NCBI GenBank assembly: GCA_029851415.1
Contig: CM056743.1
Span: 68,664,186-68,728,185, forward strand
Reading direction: 5' to 3'
DNA from: Eretmocerus hayati
Taxonomy: Eukaryota; Arthropoda; Insecta; Hymenoptera; Aphelinidae
DNA: 64,000 bases
Shown: one piece after another, positions 48,770 to 59,459 of the stretch
Layout of the letters: every line of letters begins with the position of its first letter
How positions within the stretch are numbered: the stretch's first letter is position 1
The notes under the pieces: generated by a model
Databases searched by the model: none
Told to the model about the DNA's origin: nothing
What the model saw: only the letters and a program-made list of their open reading frames with translations
Translations under genes and position numbers: made by a program

Positions 48770-49475
48770 CTCCGTGCTCGGCATAACGGGACTGGCTCGC
48801 ACACATATCCATCAATAATATTTGAGAAATATCGAGCTCATATTTTTGAGAGATGAGCAGCATACTCCTTTCACTCTTTCAGCTACTCTCTCTCTCCTTC
48901 GCGCTGCCTATACTTCAGTCCTCTCTCTCTCTCTCATACCTGGCCTTCGCTCGAAATATTATTTCCTGCGAGCAGCGGTCAAGCCCGTTGTTTGAGCATC
49001 GAGAGCAGCTGCTGCCCACCTTTACTCGATCTCTCGTCAGCAGTATACAGCAGTTTACCGTCACTCACACACGACATTATTCTTCAAATTACTTGAAAAT
49101 TATTCACCCTTCTTTTAATATTATTATTTCTGAATTTACTCGTGTCTCATCTTTTGCAAAGTGTTTTTCGCGAAAGCTAAAGTGTAATACTACTCATTGT
49201 AGTTTGAAACATATGTGAATATATTGCTCATGCCGTGAGTGAAAGTTTTACCAGTGCGGTTTTGTGAGAATAGCTGATCACCCGCAAAAATCTGATGGTA
49301 CATTATTCGTTCAAGATGAATGGTGAATTTTGGACGGCCAGTGAGAGTTTTCTCGTTTTGACTAGAACCTCAAACGGAGTAAGTACTTCAAATTTTTTTT
49401 TCCATGGAATATTTTTTTGGGAGGGTATCCGAAATTGAAATCAAAGACAATATTTTCATCCCCACACCCATTCAT
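48770..49475. other. Left flank of the Polinton, boundary not resolved
   Basis: Pyrimidine-rich sequence with CTCTCTCT runs (48880-48940) and one plus frame (48853-49218) lacking any family signature. The left terminal repeat of the Polinton should lie here or further left, but it can only be located by matching it to the right terminus, which is outside the window. Confidence 0.4.
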
Positions 49476-49557
49476 TTTTTTATTGTCGATTATAATTTTT
49501 TCTTCATTTTCTCTTCATCACATACTATACAAGCACACCATATCCACACTGTAAGCT

Positions 49558-50596
49558 TTACATTGCAGCTTTTCTTACCTGGGTAGCACTCAGCATACGT
49601 TTTTTTTTCTCGTTATATCTATCCAACTTATGAGCTTTAACATTCATAATCACTCTCTTGAGTATCTTAGGCATATTGATGACTAGCATGTCACACTCAG
49701 CATTATTTTTTAAATCTAGATGATTATTTTTTACCAACCAATCTCGTATACACATGGGTCGATTCAATTTGATCAGTTTCTTAAGTCGAGCCTCTGTTAA
49801 GATCTCAACGAACCAATCGATTCCTTTTCCATCCATTTTTCTTCCTAAATATCTATTAAATTCTGAATCGACAAAATACTTATTGATTAACATTTTCTCG
49901 AAGCTACTTTGACTTAATGCTAAAACTTTACCCTCTAGATTGCTCATTATTACAATTATCTTAGAGTCTATTTTTCTACAATTGAGTGTGATTCCGCGAT
50001 ACTCTGTTGTCTCTGTCACACCTTGCACTTTATCTAGTCGCAACCTTGTTATTTGCCGACGCATTCGTTGTTCATAAATCGCGCACATTTCATCCCACTC
50101 CATCTTGTTCAATGTTATCTTCTCAGTCATATCACTGAGGATGATCTCAAATTTCCCCCGTATATTATCTGCTTCCATGTACAGGGAAAACTCTCGTCCT
50201 CTGAAACATGGTAGAGAGAATTTTAGTCAATGTCTTCCCATTTTTTTTTCTTTTTTCGGAAACGCTTGTATAATTAGAAAGGTGGGCTACTCACATTGGA
50301 ACTATTCTGCTGCTATTTTTGATCCATTCTTTACTCGTTTCTTCTTCATTGAGCGGCAGATAATTGTCCCCTTCGCTCATCCATTCATAATCTTCAAGCT
50401 GATTGATTGTCGATGAGGACGATGCTGACAATTGTCGTTCCTCATTCACACTTATGTTTGCTTGTGGTGGTGGTGGCAGAGATGGATCTACCTCAGCTGT
50501 TGCCCCTGTTTGATCCATGATATTGAGAATAGCTAATCGTTCATCATTTGGATCCTGTTGCACTGTCTGTGATATAGCTTTCAGCAGAGCTTTCAT
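49558..50596 (-). CDS. Polinton-associated protein of unknown function (spliced)
   Basis: Two exons on the minus strand. Exon 1 is 50596-50295, ending at GTGAGT. The intron is 50294-50201 (94 nt, acceptor TGTTTCAG). Exon 2 starts at 50200, and the reading frame continues exactly into the 206-residue frame that otherwise begins at 50178, giving about 314 residues. The first part is Pro/Ser/acidic (PPPPQ, SASSSS, EDYEWMSEGD). The second is basic and globular with a Lys/Arg-rich C terminus. A second donor-like CAG|GTAAGA sits near 49580, so the end may be spliced differently. AATAAA on the minus strand at 49482-49477 marks the transcript end. No family recognised. Its ATG follows the upstream stop by 3 nt. 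Confidence 0.6.
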
Positions 50597-50599
50597 CTT

Positions 50600-50905
50600 T
50601 TAAAGTTCATCTAATTCACTATCACTCCATTCAACATTGTACGAATCATCAATTACAACGTCTGGCATATCCCTGAGTACTTGCCAAATTGGGATAGACC
50701 CCGGGCACGGGGGGATGTCATCATCATCATCGCACGTTGTAGAAGTAATTAATGCAACTTGTACCGGCGCTGGCGTCTCATCGTCATCAACAACGATTAT
50801 TAATTCATAATCAAAATCATTCCCATCGTTATCGTTATCGCTCGTCAATGATGTAACTCCATTCTCGTCGGCAGCGTCTAGGCGTTGAGGGTCCTGCTCC
50901 TTCAT
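50600..50905 (-). CDS. Small acidic Polinton protein
   Basis: 101 residues, very acidic, with Asp runs (DDDDD, DDDET) and the C-terminal motif VEWSDSELDEL. The first 70 nt overlap the 3' end of the upstream OB-fold-like gene in another frame, and the stop is 3 nt before the next ATG, so three leftward genes are packed with almost no spacing. Function unknown. An alternative is that it is the frame-shifted acidic tail of the upstream gene: acidic tails are usual in single-strand binding proteins. I cannot exclude that. Confidence 0.5.
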   Translation of the reverse strand: MKEQDPQRLDAADENGVTSLTSDNDNDGNDFDYELIIVVDDDETPAPVQVALITSTTCDDDDDIPPCPGSIPIWQVLRDMPDVVIDDSYNVEWSDSELDEL

Positions 50906-51473
50906 CCGGATCCGCTCTTCTTTTATGGGTCGCTACCTCATATGGTGGGGGAGGTGAAGGGGTTGTTGATCTCCGATTCCGGTCGGAACCTTCACCACGC
51001 GGTCTTTGCGGAACTGGTGTAGGGGGTCGTGGTTGTTGCGGTGGCGGTGGTGGTGGTGGTGGTGGTGGTGGTGCTACCCCTGCCACCGGCTCGCCCGGTC
51101 TCTGCAGCGGCGGTGTGTAGCCTCTATTCTCTCTCTCTGCTTCTTCCCACGACTCGTACAATCGCACTTTTCGTCTACCACCTTGCTCTACAGATGCTAG
51201 ATATCTGTATTCACTTCCCGTTGGATTAATTTGGTCAAGATTATGTCTCAAATTTTGATGGAAAGCACTTGTAAATGCTTTCGGAGCAAAAACGTCAAAT
51301 TTATCCTCTGACTGAACGTCCTCTAGTTCGAACACAACTGCTGGACCGTATCTCGTTGCTATGCTTCTAACACCGAGAACTTTAAAACTTTTATTTAGCG
51401 GTAACTCACAAAATTTTTTAGTGTTAAAAAGATTCACTCTATAGTTATTCAGTTGATGGAATAGTGCCATCAC
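50835..51473 (-). CDS. Putative OB-fold single-strand DNA-binding protein
   Basis: 212 residues. Residues about 20-100 (FCELPLNKSFKVLGVRSIAT, RYGPAVVFELEDVQ, DVFAPKAF) have the alternating beta pattern, including xRYGxAVVFxLED, that I associate with OB-fold single-strand binding proteins encoded next to polymerase in insect Polintons. This is inferred from pattern, not tested. Residues 115-175 form a linker with 11 consecutive Pro and more PPPP runs, and the C terminus is basic. The gene fires leftward, divergent from the polymerase. It has its own TATA box (51536-51529) and TCAGTC initiator (A at 51502), giving a 29-nt leader. Confidence 0.55.
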   Translation of the reverse strand: MMALFHQLNNYRVNLFNTKKFCELPLNKSFKVLGVRSIATRYGPAVVFELEDVQSEDKFDVFAPKAFTSAFHQNLRHNLDQINPTGSEYRYLASVEQGGRRKVRLYESWEEAERENRGYTPPLQRPGEPVAGVAPPPPPPPPPPPQQPRPPTPVPQRPRGEGSDRNRRSTTPSPPPPYEVATHKRRADPDEGAGPSTPRRCRREWSYIIDER

Positions 51474-51490
51474 ACCCGTGGCACAACAAC

Positions 51491-51536
51491 AACTGATTGA
51501 CTGACTGCAAGGCTCATCCTTCCAGATGGTTTTATA
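51491..51536 (-). promoter_or_regulatory. TATA + TCAGTC core promoter, leftward cluster
   Basis: Minus strand TATAAAAC begins at 51536. The initiator TCAGTC has its A at 51502, 34 nt downstream, with a second TCAGTT at 51494. The spacing and the TCAKTY consensus are those of arthropod RNA polymerase II promoters. Confidence 0.75.
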
Positions 51537-51961
51537 CCTTTTACAAAAGAGGGGCTCGCATTATTTATAATTTTTCCCTCCCAAAGTCTTCGTATATAAC
51601 AGTCCCTCTTTTCTTCGCACCTGCAGTGAGAAGAATTGTTGGTACACTTTATTTAATTTATTCGAGCGCGAAACCTGTACGTTCATCATCTCGTCACTGT
51701 CAAGTTTTTTTTTCTCCATTCCAAAAGAAAACGTATTGAACTTCCTCGTTGCGTGAGGGACAAGATTATCCAGAGCAACCTCACATCGTGCATATGCCAT
51801 TGAAGAGCCGCATCTAATGCAAATCGCTCTCACAATTTTCACTGAACCGAGTAAAATGCGTTTTGCTCCTATTCGAGATGGTCTCCCTCTCTCTCTCTCA
51901 TGACCTCTCCCCAACAACCGTATGTTTGCAATGTTTTGCAAACTTATCATTGTTACTGTTG

Positions 51962-52032
51962 TATAAAAAACAGCTTTCAATGAGAATTACCAGCAGTCAG
52001 TGTATCCCTTTGAGCAAGTATACACGTCCTGG
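51962..52032 (+). promoter_or_regulatory. TATA + TCAGT promoter and leader donor for the polymerase
   Basis: TATAAAAA at 51962-51969 and TCAGTG with A at 51999 (37 nt) lie upstream of the polymerase region. A strong 5' splice site CTG|GTGAGT follows at 52032, before any polymerase ATG, so the leader may be spliced. A good acceptor (TTCTATTGCAG) sits at 52085-52098. Confidence 0.6.
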
Positions 52033-52045
52033 TGAGTCTTGTGTT

Positions 52046-52360
52046 ATGGCAAATGTATTTCTTTCCTTGAGCATCGAGTATTCTATTCTATTGCAGAAAT
52101 GTCAGGCTTTCAAAAGATATCGGTATGGTAGGCATGTGAGACACATTCCTACACTCATTCAAGAATTTTCCGAACTTGCTCAGCGCGTTACCAACATACT
52201 TTTTGCACCAGAATTTACATCGCGGAGACATAGCCAACACGAGCTACGGAAATACGTCGAGTTACTCAACGACTGTCGATTGAACATCCATTTTTTGAAT
52301 TGCATACCAATACAGCCCCGGTTTTTCCCTGCGTTGCCCAATAATGGCCAACGTTCTTGA
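52046..52360 (+). CDS. Small paralogue of the polymerase N-terminal domain
   Basis: 104 residues starting MANVFLSLSIEYSILLQK. It aligns end to end with the first 90 or so residues of the adjacent polymerase (MANVLESLSIDYSVLLDK), including RRxIPxLIxxFSxxxxRVxxIL and a conserved LLNDCR/ILDGCR-N-LN ending. Identity is about one third over the whole length, with no frame break. The last 20 residues diverge. It overlaps the polymerase start by 17 nt in another frame. A tandem duplication of the N-terminal exon is inferred. It may make a separate small protein or an alternative N-terminus through the splice donor at 52032 and the acceptor at 52098. Function of this domain is unknown. Confidence 0.6.
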   Translation: MANVFLSLSIEYSILLQKCQAFKRYRYGRHVRHIPTLIQEFSELAQRVTNILFAPEFTSRRHSQHELRKYVELLNDCRLNIHFLNCIPIQPRFFPALPNNGQRS

Positions 52361-55300
52361 ATCATTAAGTATCGATTATTCAGTGCTTTTAGATAAATTC
52401 AATAGGCTTACCCGTGTTGGTTTGGAACATGTTAATCACAGACGTATCCCGCGACTTATTGAAAAATTTTCTCTAATCTCCGATAGAGTCTCGAGCATTC
52501 TATCTTCATCCGATTTTCATCGTAGAAAAAAATTGAAAACCGGCATTAAAGCGCGATACGAAACTATACTTGATGGTTGTCGCTCCAAAAAAAATATTCT
52601 AAATTATCTATTAACAAGGCAACCAGAGTCAAATATAGAAAAATTGATATTTTTCGAAGGTCAGAGTGCTTTTTTGAATCGCATCAGAACAGGTTTGATT
52701 GCAAACATTACCTACAAAGATCTCGACTCATTTCTCGAGGATGCTGGAGCAAAAGTGTTAACATTCATAAGACCCATTCTTAAGCAGTACAATACAGTGA
52801 AAGTGAACCTTATACTTAGTGCTCACTTTAAATTATCCGACGAATCGTCGCAGATAAAGCACTTTCAAACACAGTACAAATTGATCCTTCATTCGAGCAA
52901 ATTGAAAGATTGGTATCGCGACTCCGTTCCCACACTAATTACACAAATCTCTGAGTTTGAAGGGGAGGCCAGTGGCTTAGCTCTTGACGAGATCTCAAAT
53001 CTGAAAATCACCGTGATAAAATCCAATCCTATTCAAGCTTCGTCGAGAGTTTCCCCATTGCCTAGATGGATTGAAAAGAAAAATGCGACGGTCAGCGTTT
53101 CAAGCAATGACGACGCATGCTTCATGTGGTCCATTATGGCGGGGACGTTTCCTTTGCCAAAGCATTTACGTCACGTTAAAGAGGCCTACCCGCACTATCA
53201 ATATCATTTCAAGATTTCCAATATCAAATTTCCCATGCAGCTTAAATCAATATCAAAATTTGAAAAATTGAATAGAGATAAAATATCAATTTATGTATAT
53301 GGAGTAGATTCATCTGATAATTCGTTTTACCCGCTTTATATAAGCAATAATGAGGGGGCAAAACCCATCGACTTATTACTCTACGAAGATCATTACTGTT
53401 ACATAAAAGATCTATCCCGTTTGATAGCTCACAGTGTCTCTAGTGGAAAATCGAAAGTTCATGTATGCAGAAAGTGCCTACATTTTTTTTACTCCTTTGA
53501 GAAACACAATCGACATCGCGAACTCTGTCTAAAAAACTCTGATAAATGCACAACAGCTTTTACCAAACAAGACTCACTTCAATTTGTGAATCATTATAAA
53601 AAACAAGAGCTTCCATACATTTTGTTTTCAGATTTTGAGTGTTACTTGGAACACGTTGACGCTGGATATTTTGAAAACTCCCAAGACGCTCATATGAACA
53701 AATTGAAATATTCGAAGCTTGCTTCGAACGCTTATCAGCGTCATGTACCGTTCATGGTAGGATTTTATTCCCACCACAAATACGATCCAGACAAGTGTAG
53801 ATATGGCTCATTCCGAGGGGCTGACTGCGTGCATCAATTTGCACTAGAACTGGAGAAGATTGCTCGTCAAGTTGAAAGTGTGAGTATGGGTATAGCTCTC
53901 TCTCTGTTTCACGTGCATCCATTTCAATAATTTATGCTCTTCATCCCCCCAAACAGGAACTTCAGAATCCACTACCTCTATATCTGAGCGCTGAAGATGA
54001 GGACGCATTCCAACGAGCCACAAATTGTCATAATTGTGGTGACATTTTCACCGAAAGTGATACTAAGACACGTGATCATGACCATTTTTCTGGGCTTTTT
54101 CAAGCTGCTGCACACAGTCATTGCAATTTGGGATACCGTAAGCAGTATTTCATTCCGGTCGTTTATCACAATCTTTCTAGGTAATTGTTGTGATAATAAT
54201 TGCATACAATGTTGAAATTTATGAGAAAAATTAATAATATGCTCCCGCATTTTCCAGATACGACGGCCATTTTTTGATAACCCACATAGCAAACTCTTTT
54301 AAGGGTACAGTGAATGTAATTCCACAGAATATGGAGACCTACATTTCATTCACAAAGAATATACCCGAATCTAGGATCAGTCTGAGATTCATCGATTCGA
54401 TAAAATTTTTGAGTGGGAGTCTGGACAAATTATCAGCGCTCTTGCCAGTGGACAAGAAAACCATCCTTTTTTCTCAATTCAGAGATCAAATTGAGAGGAT
54501 ATGCAGTAAGACGGGGGTGTCACAAGCTGATATATTTAGCCTACTCACAACCAAAGGATTCTTCCCCTACGACTATGTGGATTGCCTAGGAAGATTGGAA
54601 GAGCAAAATATACCGAGTAAGGACAAATTTTTCAACATTCTGACAGATAGTTCTATATCTGAGAAAAACTATTCACATGTCCAGCAAATCTGGTCCTTGT
54701 TTGAGATTAAGAATCTTTTTGAGTACGCAGAACTTTATATGAAAACAGACATTTTGCTACTAGCAGATGTATTCCAAAATTTTCGACACAGCTGTATGAA
54801 AAGTTACAAACTCGACCCTGCTTTCTTCTACACACTACCAGGCTATAGCTTCGAGGCTATGTTGTTATATACTGGGGTCAAATTGGAACTGATTCGTGAT
54901 ATTGATATGATCTACTTCATCGAGGCTGGGGTTAGGGGTGGCTTTCGTACCGTTGTTAGACATTCTTCTCAAGCAAACAACAAATACATGTTTGACTTTG
55001 ACGAAACAAAAGAAACCAAGTACATAACCTATCAGGACGTAAACTCGATGTATGGAAAAGCAATGAGCGAAAAATTACCATATCGCTATTTTCAATGCGT
55101 TGAAGACTTTGAAAATTTTAATGTCAATGACATTCCGGATGATTCCGACATTGGTTATATATTGATGGTCGATCTGAGATACCCAGCTCACATTCACGAC
55201 GAGCATTCAGATTTCCCGTTCTGCCCAGAGAAAATGCTCCCACCTCGAGCCACTCACAAAAACAAAAAACTCTTGGCAACATTGCACGACAAGAAAGATT

Positions 55301-56286
55301 ACATTATTCATTACAAATATTTGAAGCAGTGTCTAGCCCACAATTTGGAATTGGTAAGAATTTCTCGGATTTTGAAATCTGATCAGAAGGCATGGTTGGA
55401 GCCTTACATCACCGTGAATATCACCCTGAGGCAAGCTGCAAATTCCGAATTTGAGCGCAACTTGTTTAAGCTTTTGATCAACAGCATATTTGACAAGACG
55501 ATGGAGAACATTAAGGGTCATAGGGACGTCAAGGTCGTCAATAAATGGGGTGGACGTTTTGGGGCAGAACGATACATTGCTTCACCACGCTGTAAACGGG
55601 TTGTAGTGTTCAATAACAACCTTATTGCGGTAGAATTGGAGAAAACTAAAGTCGTTATGAACCGTCCGATATATGCCGGTATGACGACCTTGGATTTAGC
55701 TCGAACAACTATTCACAGTTTCCATTATGACTATATTTGCAAGAAGTTTCCTAATCAATTCAAGTTAATATATTCAGATACTGATAGCCTCATCTATGAG
55801 GGTCAAATTGACCCATACATTTGCATGATTAAAAAGGATTGTGAGCGGTATTTCGACACATCAGGTTTCCCGGAAAATAACAGATACGGCATTGTGCCCA
55901 TGAACAAGAAATTTTTAGGCTTTTTCAGCGATGAATGTCCAAATCACATTATTCGCGAAGGTGTTTTCTTGAGACCCAAGCTATACAGCTTACTTTTGGG
56001 AAATGACATAGATGGGCGAGTAGAAGAAGAGCGTAAAATTGGTAAAGGTGTTTCAAAAATACAGCTCAAGAATACCATAACCTGCGACTACAAGAGATGC
56101 TTTTTCGAAAAAGAAATTTTAGTAGGCGAGCAGAAAAGTATTCGCAGTTTGAATCACAATGTGTTTTCGGTGAATGGAAGAAAAGTTTTCATAACTTTTC
56201 TCGATGACAAGCGTGTCACAATGGAAGATGGTATAACAACACTACCTTATGGACATTATCGTCTTGAGGCGAGTACTAGTGAATAA
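52344..56286 (+). CDS. Protein-primed family B DNA polymerase (Polinton PolB), 3 exons
   Basis: Replicative polymerase of the element. Exons are 52344-53879, 53957-54180 and 54258-56286. Both introns are 77 nt with GTGAGT/CAG and GTAATT/CAG ends, and they keep frame. Exon 1 carries an N-terminal domain, a CxxC..HxxxxC zinc motif (VCRKCLHFFYSFEKHNRHRELC) and the exonuclease I motif FSDFECYLE. Exon 2 has NCHNCGDIF...TRDHDHFSG and AAHSHCNLGY. Exon 3 has polymerase motif A YQDVNSMYG, motif B KLLINSIFDKTMEN (Gly-to-Asp against the usual NSxxGK) and motif C IYSDTDSL with both Asp. Total is about 1260 residues, normal for the family. It ends with AATAAA at about 56321. No stop or frameshift is visible, so it is the best-preserved gene here. 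Confidence 0.93.
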
Positions 56287-56515
56287 GAATATGTATGATT
56301 CATGTATGATGGTTTTTTGGGAATAAATCAAAGCCGCGCTTAAATTTTGAAAAAATTTTTATTATTCCAAAAATGAGAGAAAAAAAAATTCAGAATCACA
56401 TGATTAACTCCATTACATACTCTCGAATCAAAGCTTCATCTTGAAAAGCTCAAAATTGGGATGCCTGTGGAAGAGCATTGGGGGGGGGGGGGGGGGGAGG
56501 AAAAAAATCCACCAC
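56287..56515. terminator. Convergent polyadenylation region with G18 tract
   Basis: The rightward polymerase and leftward coiled-coil gene end tail to tail. AATAAA for the polymerase is near 56321. AATAAA on the minus strand for the coiled-coil gene is at 56363-56358. Between the latter and its stop lies a run of 18 G (56480-56497). Confidence 0.7.
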
Positions 56516-57969
56516 CTATGAAGAATAACGACGATCAACTAGAACCTTTCTCAGCTGTTCAGTAATTTGATGTAGACCTCGACCATTGTCCTCAACTCGA
56601 GCCAAAATTCTCTGATTGTTGTCGGGTTCACGAGCAACTTTACCATCGATTGCCTGAACATTCTTTTCAATCTGATCGATCCTCGATGTGAGATCCTCAA
56701 TAACATCATTATGCTCATCATCTTCATCATTCAACTCTTCACGATTTTGAGTCACGCGGTCGTTTGTACGCTGAACTTGATCCATAATTTCATCAAGATA
56801 TGCACGTGTATCCATTATCCCATGTTCACAGCTGTGTGCATTTTCAGTAACTAGCTTTTCCAAATCTGCCAATCTCTGCTTCAATTGATATTGCTCACGC
56901 AATACACGTTCCTCGATTTCCACCCTATATTTTTGTAGCTCACCCTCGTTGAATTGTCGCATACGATCAATTTCTCCCCTCAAATTTCTATTTTCAGCAA
57001 CCAGCGTCTCAATTTTCAAATTGCACTGATCAAATTTCTTCTCGAGCAATGAAATTTTATTTTCTGACGTCTCTGCGTGATCTGCGAGCAGCTTTGCAAG
57101 CTCATTACAGAGACTCTTGTTGAAAACCATATCAGAACGACACTTTCTCATATCTTCACGAATTTGAATACAATTCTGTTCATACTCTGCGAGAGTACGT
57201 TTCATTTCCATCAGTCTTGCATCTAGAGCATTCTGCTGTGTGTTTCGTCCATGCTCGTAATGTCATAATAGGCCTGATAATTTATAATCATCGATTTCAA
57301 TTGACTCATTTCATTTTCAACTTTTTCGAGAGCCATTTGATGTTCTTCATATCTCAAATTTAACTCGTCGGTGACCGACTGTCGCAAAACATTGAGTAAG
57401 TCAATGATGGTGGTTATCAATTGTTTCTTCTCATCTGCTGATAGTTTGTTACTGATCCTCGAAAATACGTGTTCAAAGCAAGATGAAATCTTCTCCTCAA
57501 TGTCCATGCTCGAATCCGACTCGATTGATTCATAATGGTCTGCAAAGGCTCGGAGCAACGAATGACAATTTTCCCCAGAAACTGACTCATCTTTCAGAGT
57601 AGATTGCAGAATCAATCCAAAAGCATGATTCACCTTTGAATAGTACTGTCTATCTGTTCCTGCTGTAACGCATTTCAATAGAATTAGTTTTCCACAAGAA
57701 TGATGTAGAGAGAGAGAGAGAGAGAGAGAGATTTACATACCTTTCACAGCATAAGACACTTGTTTTTCCTCTCCCGCTTGACTGCCTCCAGCTCGTCTGC
57801 CTCCCCCTCCTGCTGGTATTTTTTCTTGCGACATTCTTTCCTTACTATGAGATGAATCTCCAACTTTAGGATTTTTAAGAGGATCAATAGATGGAGTACT
57901 TGTTCCAGTTCTTCCATCTACTCTCTCTTGGTCACCCATTAGTGGTGGTTTATTCTGAACTGGGTCCAT
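56516..57969 (-). pseudogene. Polinton coiled-coil protein, spliced, with one frameshift
   Basis: Exon 1 is 57969-57741 (Gly/Ser/Pro-rich, basic, ending before GTATGT). The intron is 57740-57663 (78 nt, containing a GA/CT repeat, acceptor CGTTACAG). Exon 2 runs from 57662 and keeps frame to a stop at 57223. The next frame (57211-56516) is a continuous heptad-type coiled coil (EKKFDQCNLKIETLVAENRN, QRLADLEKLV), and its frame is open upstream across the break. I therefore read one protein of about 460 residues interrupted by a single frameshift near 57223-57245. The alternative is two adjacent proteins. Role unknown; in other Polintons long coiled-coil proteins may be structural. Confidence 0.6.
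57706..57731. repeat. GA dinucleotide repeat in intron
   Basis: About 13 GA units inside the 78-nt intron of the coiled-coil gene. On the transcribed strand it is a CT-rich tract between donor and acceptor. Confidence 0.85.
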
Positions 57970-58009
57970 TTTCCGTCTCAGATGTGAGCTCTGCGACTTC
58001 TGAACACAG

Positions 58010-58045
58010 AATGATGATCGCCCATGACCGGCACTCCTTTTTATA
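58010..58045 (-). promoter_or_regulatory. TATA + TCATTC promoter overlapping the upstream stop codon
   Basis: Minus strand TATAAAAA starts at 58045 and contains the TAA stop (58043-58041) of the upstream gene. TCATTC has its A at 58012, 33 nt downstream. It drives the coiled-coil gene (ATG at 57969). Confidence 0.7.
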
Positions 58046-59411
58046 CTATGTACCCGTCCTCTTGTAGCTCCTCGAGAATGCTATGGATTTCATTCTGATG
58101 ACTGGTGTTTCCCAGATCAAATTCGCGTAAAAGTAAATCCAAACGATTGACAAGCTCATTGGGGTCATTCCAGTAGACAATATCGAGGTCAGAACTGTTC
58201 CCATGGAAAGTCATAGCGTCTTTGTCCTTGACCTGTTTGATTACGTCATATAACCCACCTCCTTTCATTCGCATCGCTTCATCATCCGAATTTCCCTCAG
58301 ACGATGTGTTTGAGAGGAGTGGGGAAGGCTTACTCCCGCACAACACCTTAATGACGTGATTGTATTTCCACCCTTTGGAGCTGATCATTTTCCCCCCGGG
58401 CACATTACCAATTCTATGTGGTATGCTAATTAGCAAGAGCCTCTTGTACTCGCTCATGTCAGCATTCGTGAAATCGCGTGGTTTATTCATGAAAATCAGT
58501 TCAAAGAGTCCACGTGTACCTTGGAAAACATGCTGTCCATCGACAACGATCTTATCTGTCGCTTTATCGAATAAAATTTTCGATTTTCCGATACAAAGTT
58601 CATTTCTTGAATTGAAGTGTAAACCGTAAACGGAGTCTATTTCCTTTGATTTCGTGAAAAAATATGTCATGTACTGGGTGGTTAGCCCACCTAAATTTTG
58701 CCCTGTGAAATTAACGTAATTTTCCCATTGTTCCGGGTGTCTCATTGCACTTCTCACCGTCTCGTCCAAATTTATTCGAGGCGGTTCATCCACTTCCATT
58801 GCAGAGGTAGATGCATTCTGTCCTCGAGATGACGACGACGACGACGTTTGCAAGAGACTCTTGTTTTTTTCATTCTTTATGGGCTTCTGGAGTATAAAGG
58901 GTGAATCTAAGAGCCTCTTTCTACTATTCTTGATTAGCGGTTCACCCAATTGCTCCGCTCCGTAGCTAGATTTCCGAGGAATTTCCTGAATTTTTAATGA
59001 ATCTGGTGGTATTTCGTACTCGTCGATCTTTTCAGCATCCTCATATTTCTCATCCTCGTCGTCGTCGTCGTCGTCGTCGTCGTCATCGTCTTTGTAGTAC
59101 TCATTATCACTCTGAATACCACTACTATTCAAAGATTTCTCTCTCTTAATCTTCTTCCCACCCCCCACCACTACATGCTTGTTCAAGGAAATCAATTTTT
59201 CCAAAGGCTCAACAATTGGCTGCAAATTCTCCAGATTCATGGACTGATCGCTGACCCTACCCTGTCTGTAAGCCTGGTGTTTCTCCCGTATAGCCTGTGA
59301 TGTGCGTTGAATCTGTAATTTCAGCTCCTCTTGTCGATTTTTTCCCTTTCTTTTCTTTCGATCACCCCCCTCCCCTTTTTTTCTTCTCTTGTTTGCTGTG
59401 GGTCTTACCAT
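58041..59411 (-). CDS. Conserved insect-Polinton protein (DUF8207-like)
   Basis: 456 residues. Residues 1-25 are Lys/Arg-rich (nuclear-type). A middle disordered part has an Asp run of 11 and Ser run, and residues about 225-365 form a conserved globular block. That block contains NFTGQNLGGLTTQYMTYFF, IDSVYGLHF, LCIGKSKILFDKATDKI, VFQGTRGLFELIF and MISSKGWKYNHVIKVL. I know this block from uncharacterised proteins of insect Polintons (DUF8207 from memory; not checked). Biochemical role unknown. It lies between the packaging ATPase and the coiled-coil gene, all leftward. Its stop codon is inside the TATA box of the next gene. The frame is intact. Between it and the ATPase stop lies a 23-bp direct repeat (GTGTTTTGAACG(C/T)GTCAG). 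Confidence 0.8.
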   Translation of the reverse strand: MVRPTANKRRKKGEGGDRKKRKGKNRQEELKLQIQRTSQAIREKHQAYRQGRVSDQSMNLENLQPIVEPLEKLISLNKHVVVGGGKKIKREKSLNSSGIQSDNEYYKDDDDDDDDDDDEDEKYEDAEKIDEYEIPPDSLKIQEIPRKSSYGAEQLGEPLIKNSRKRLLDSPFILQKPIKNEKNKSLLQTSSSSSSRGQNASTSAMEVDEPPRINLDETVRSAMRHPEQWENYVNFTGQNLGGLTTQYMTYFFTKSKEIDSVYGLHFNSRNELCIGKSKILFDKATDKIVVDGQHVFQGTRGLFELIFMNKPRDFTNADMSEYKRLLLISIPHRIGNVPGGKMISSKGWKYNHVIKVLCGSKPSPLLSNTSSEGNSDDEAMRMKGGGLYDVIKQVKDKDAMTFHGNSSDLDIVYWNDPNELVNRLDLLLREFDLGNTSHQNEIHSILEELQEDGYIV

Positions 59412-59459
59412 GTTGACGATCCAAACACGACTGACACGTTCAAAACACAGCTGACGCGT

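Noticed and set aside
54181..54257. A frame break splitting the polymerase into two genes
   Set aside because: Consensus splice sites at 53880/53956 and 54181/54257 keep frame and restore continuity of conserved motifs, so it is one spliced gene.
58360..58629. Plus ORFs opposite the DUF8207-like gene, ATPase and PLA2 genes (e.g. 58360-58629)
   Set aside because: Antisense shadows of conserved genes, with no motifs of their own.
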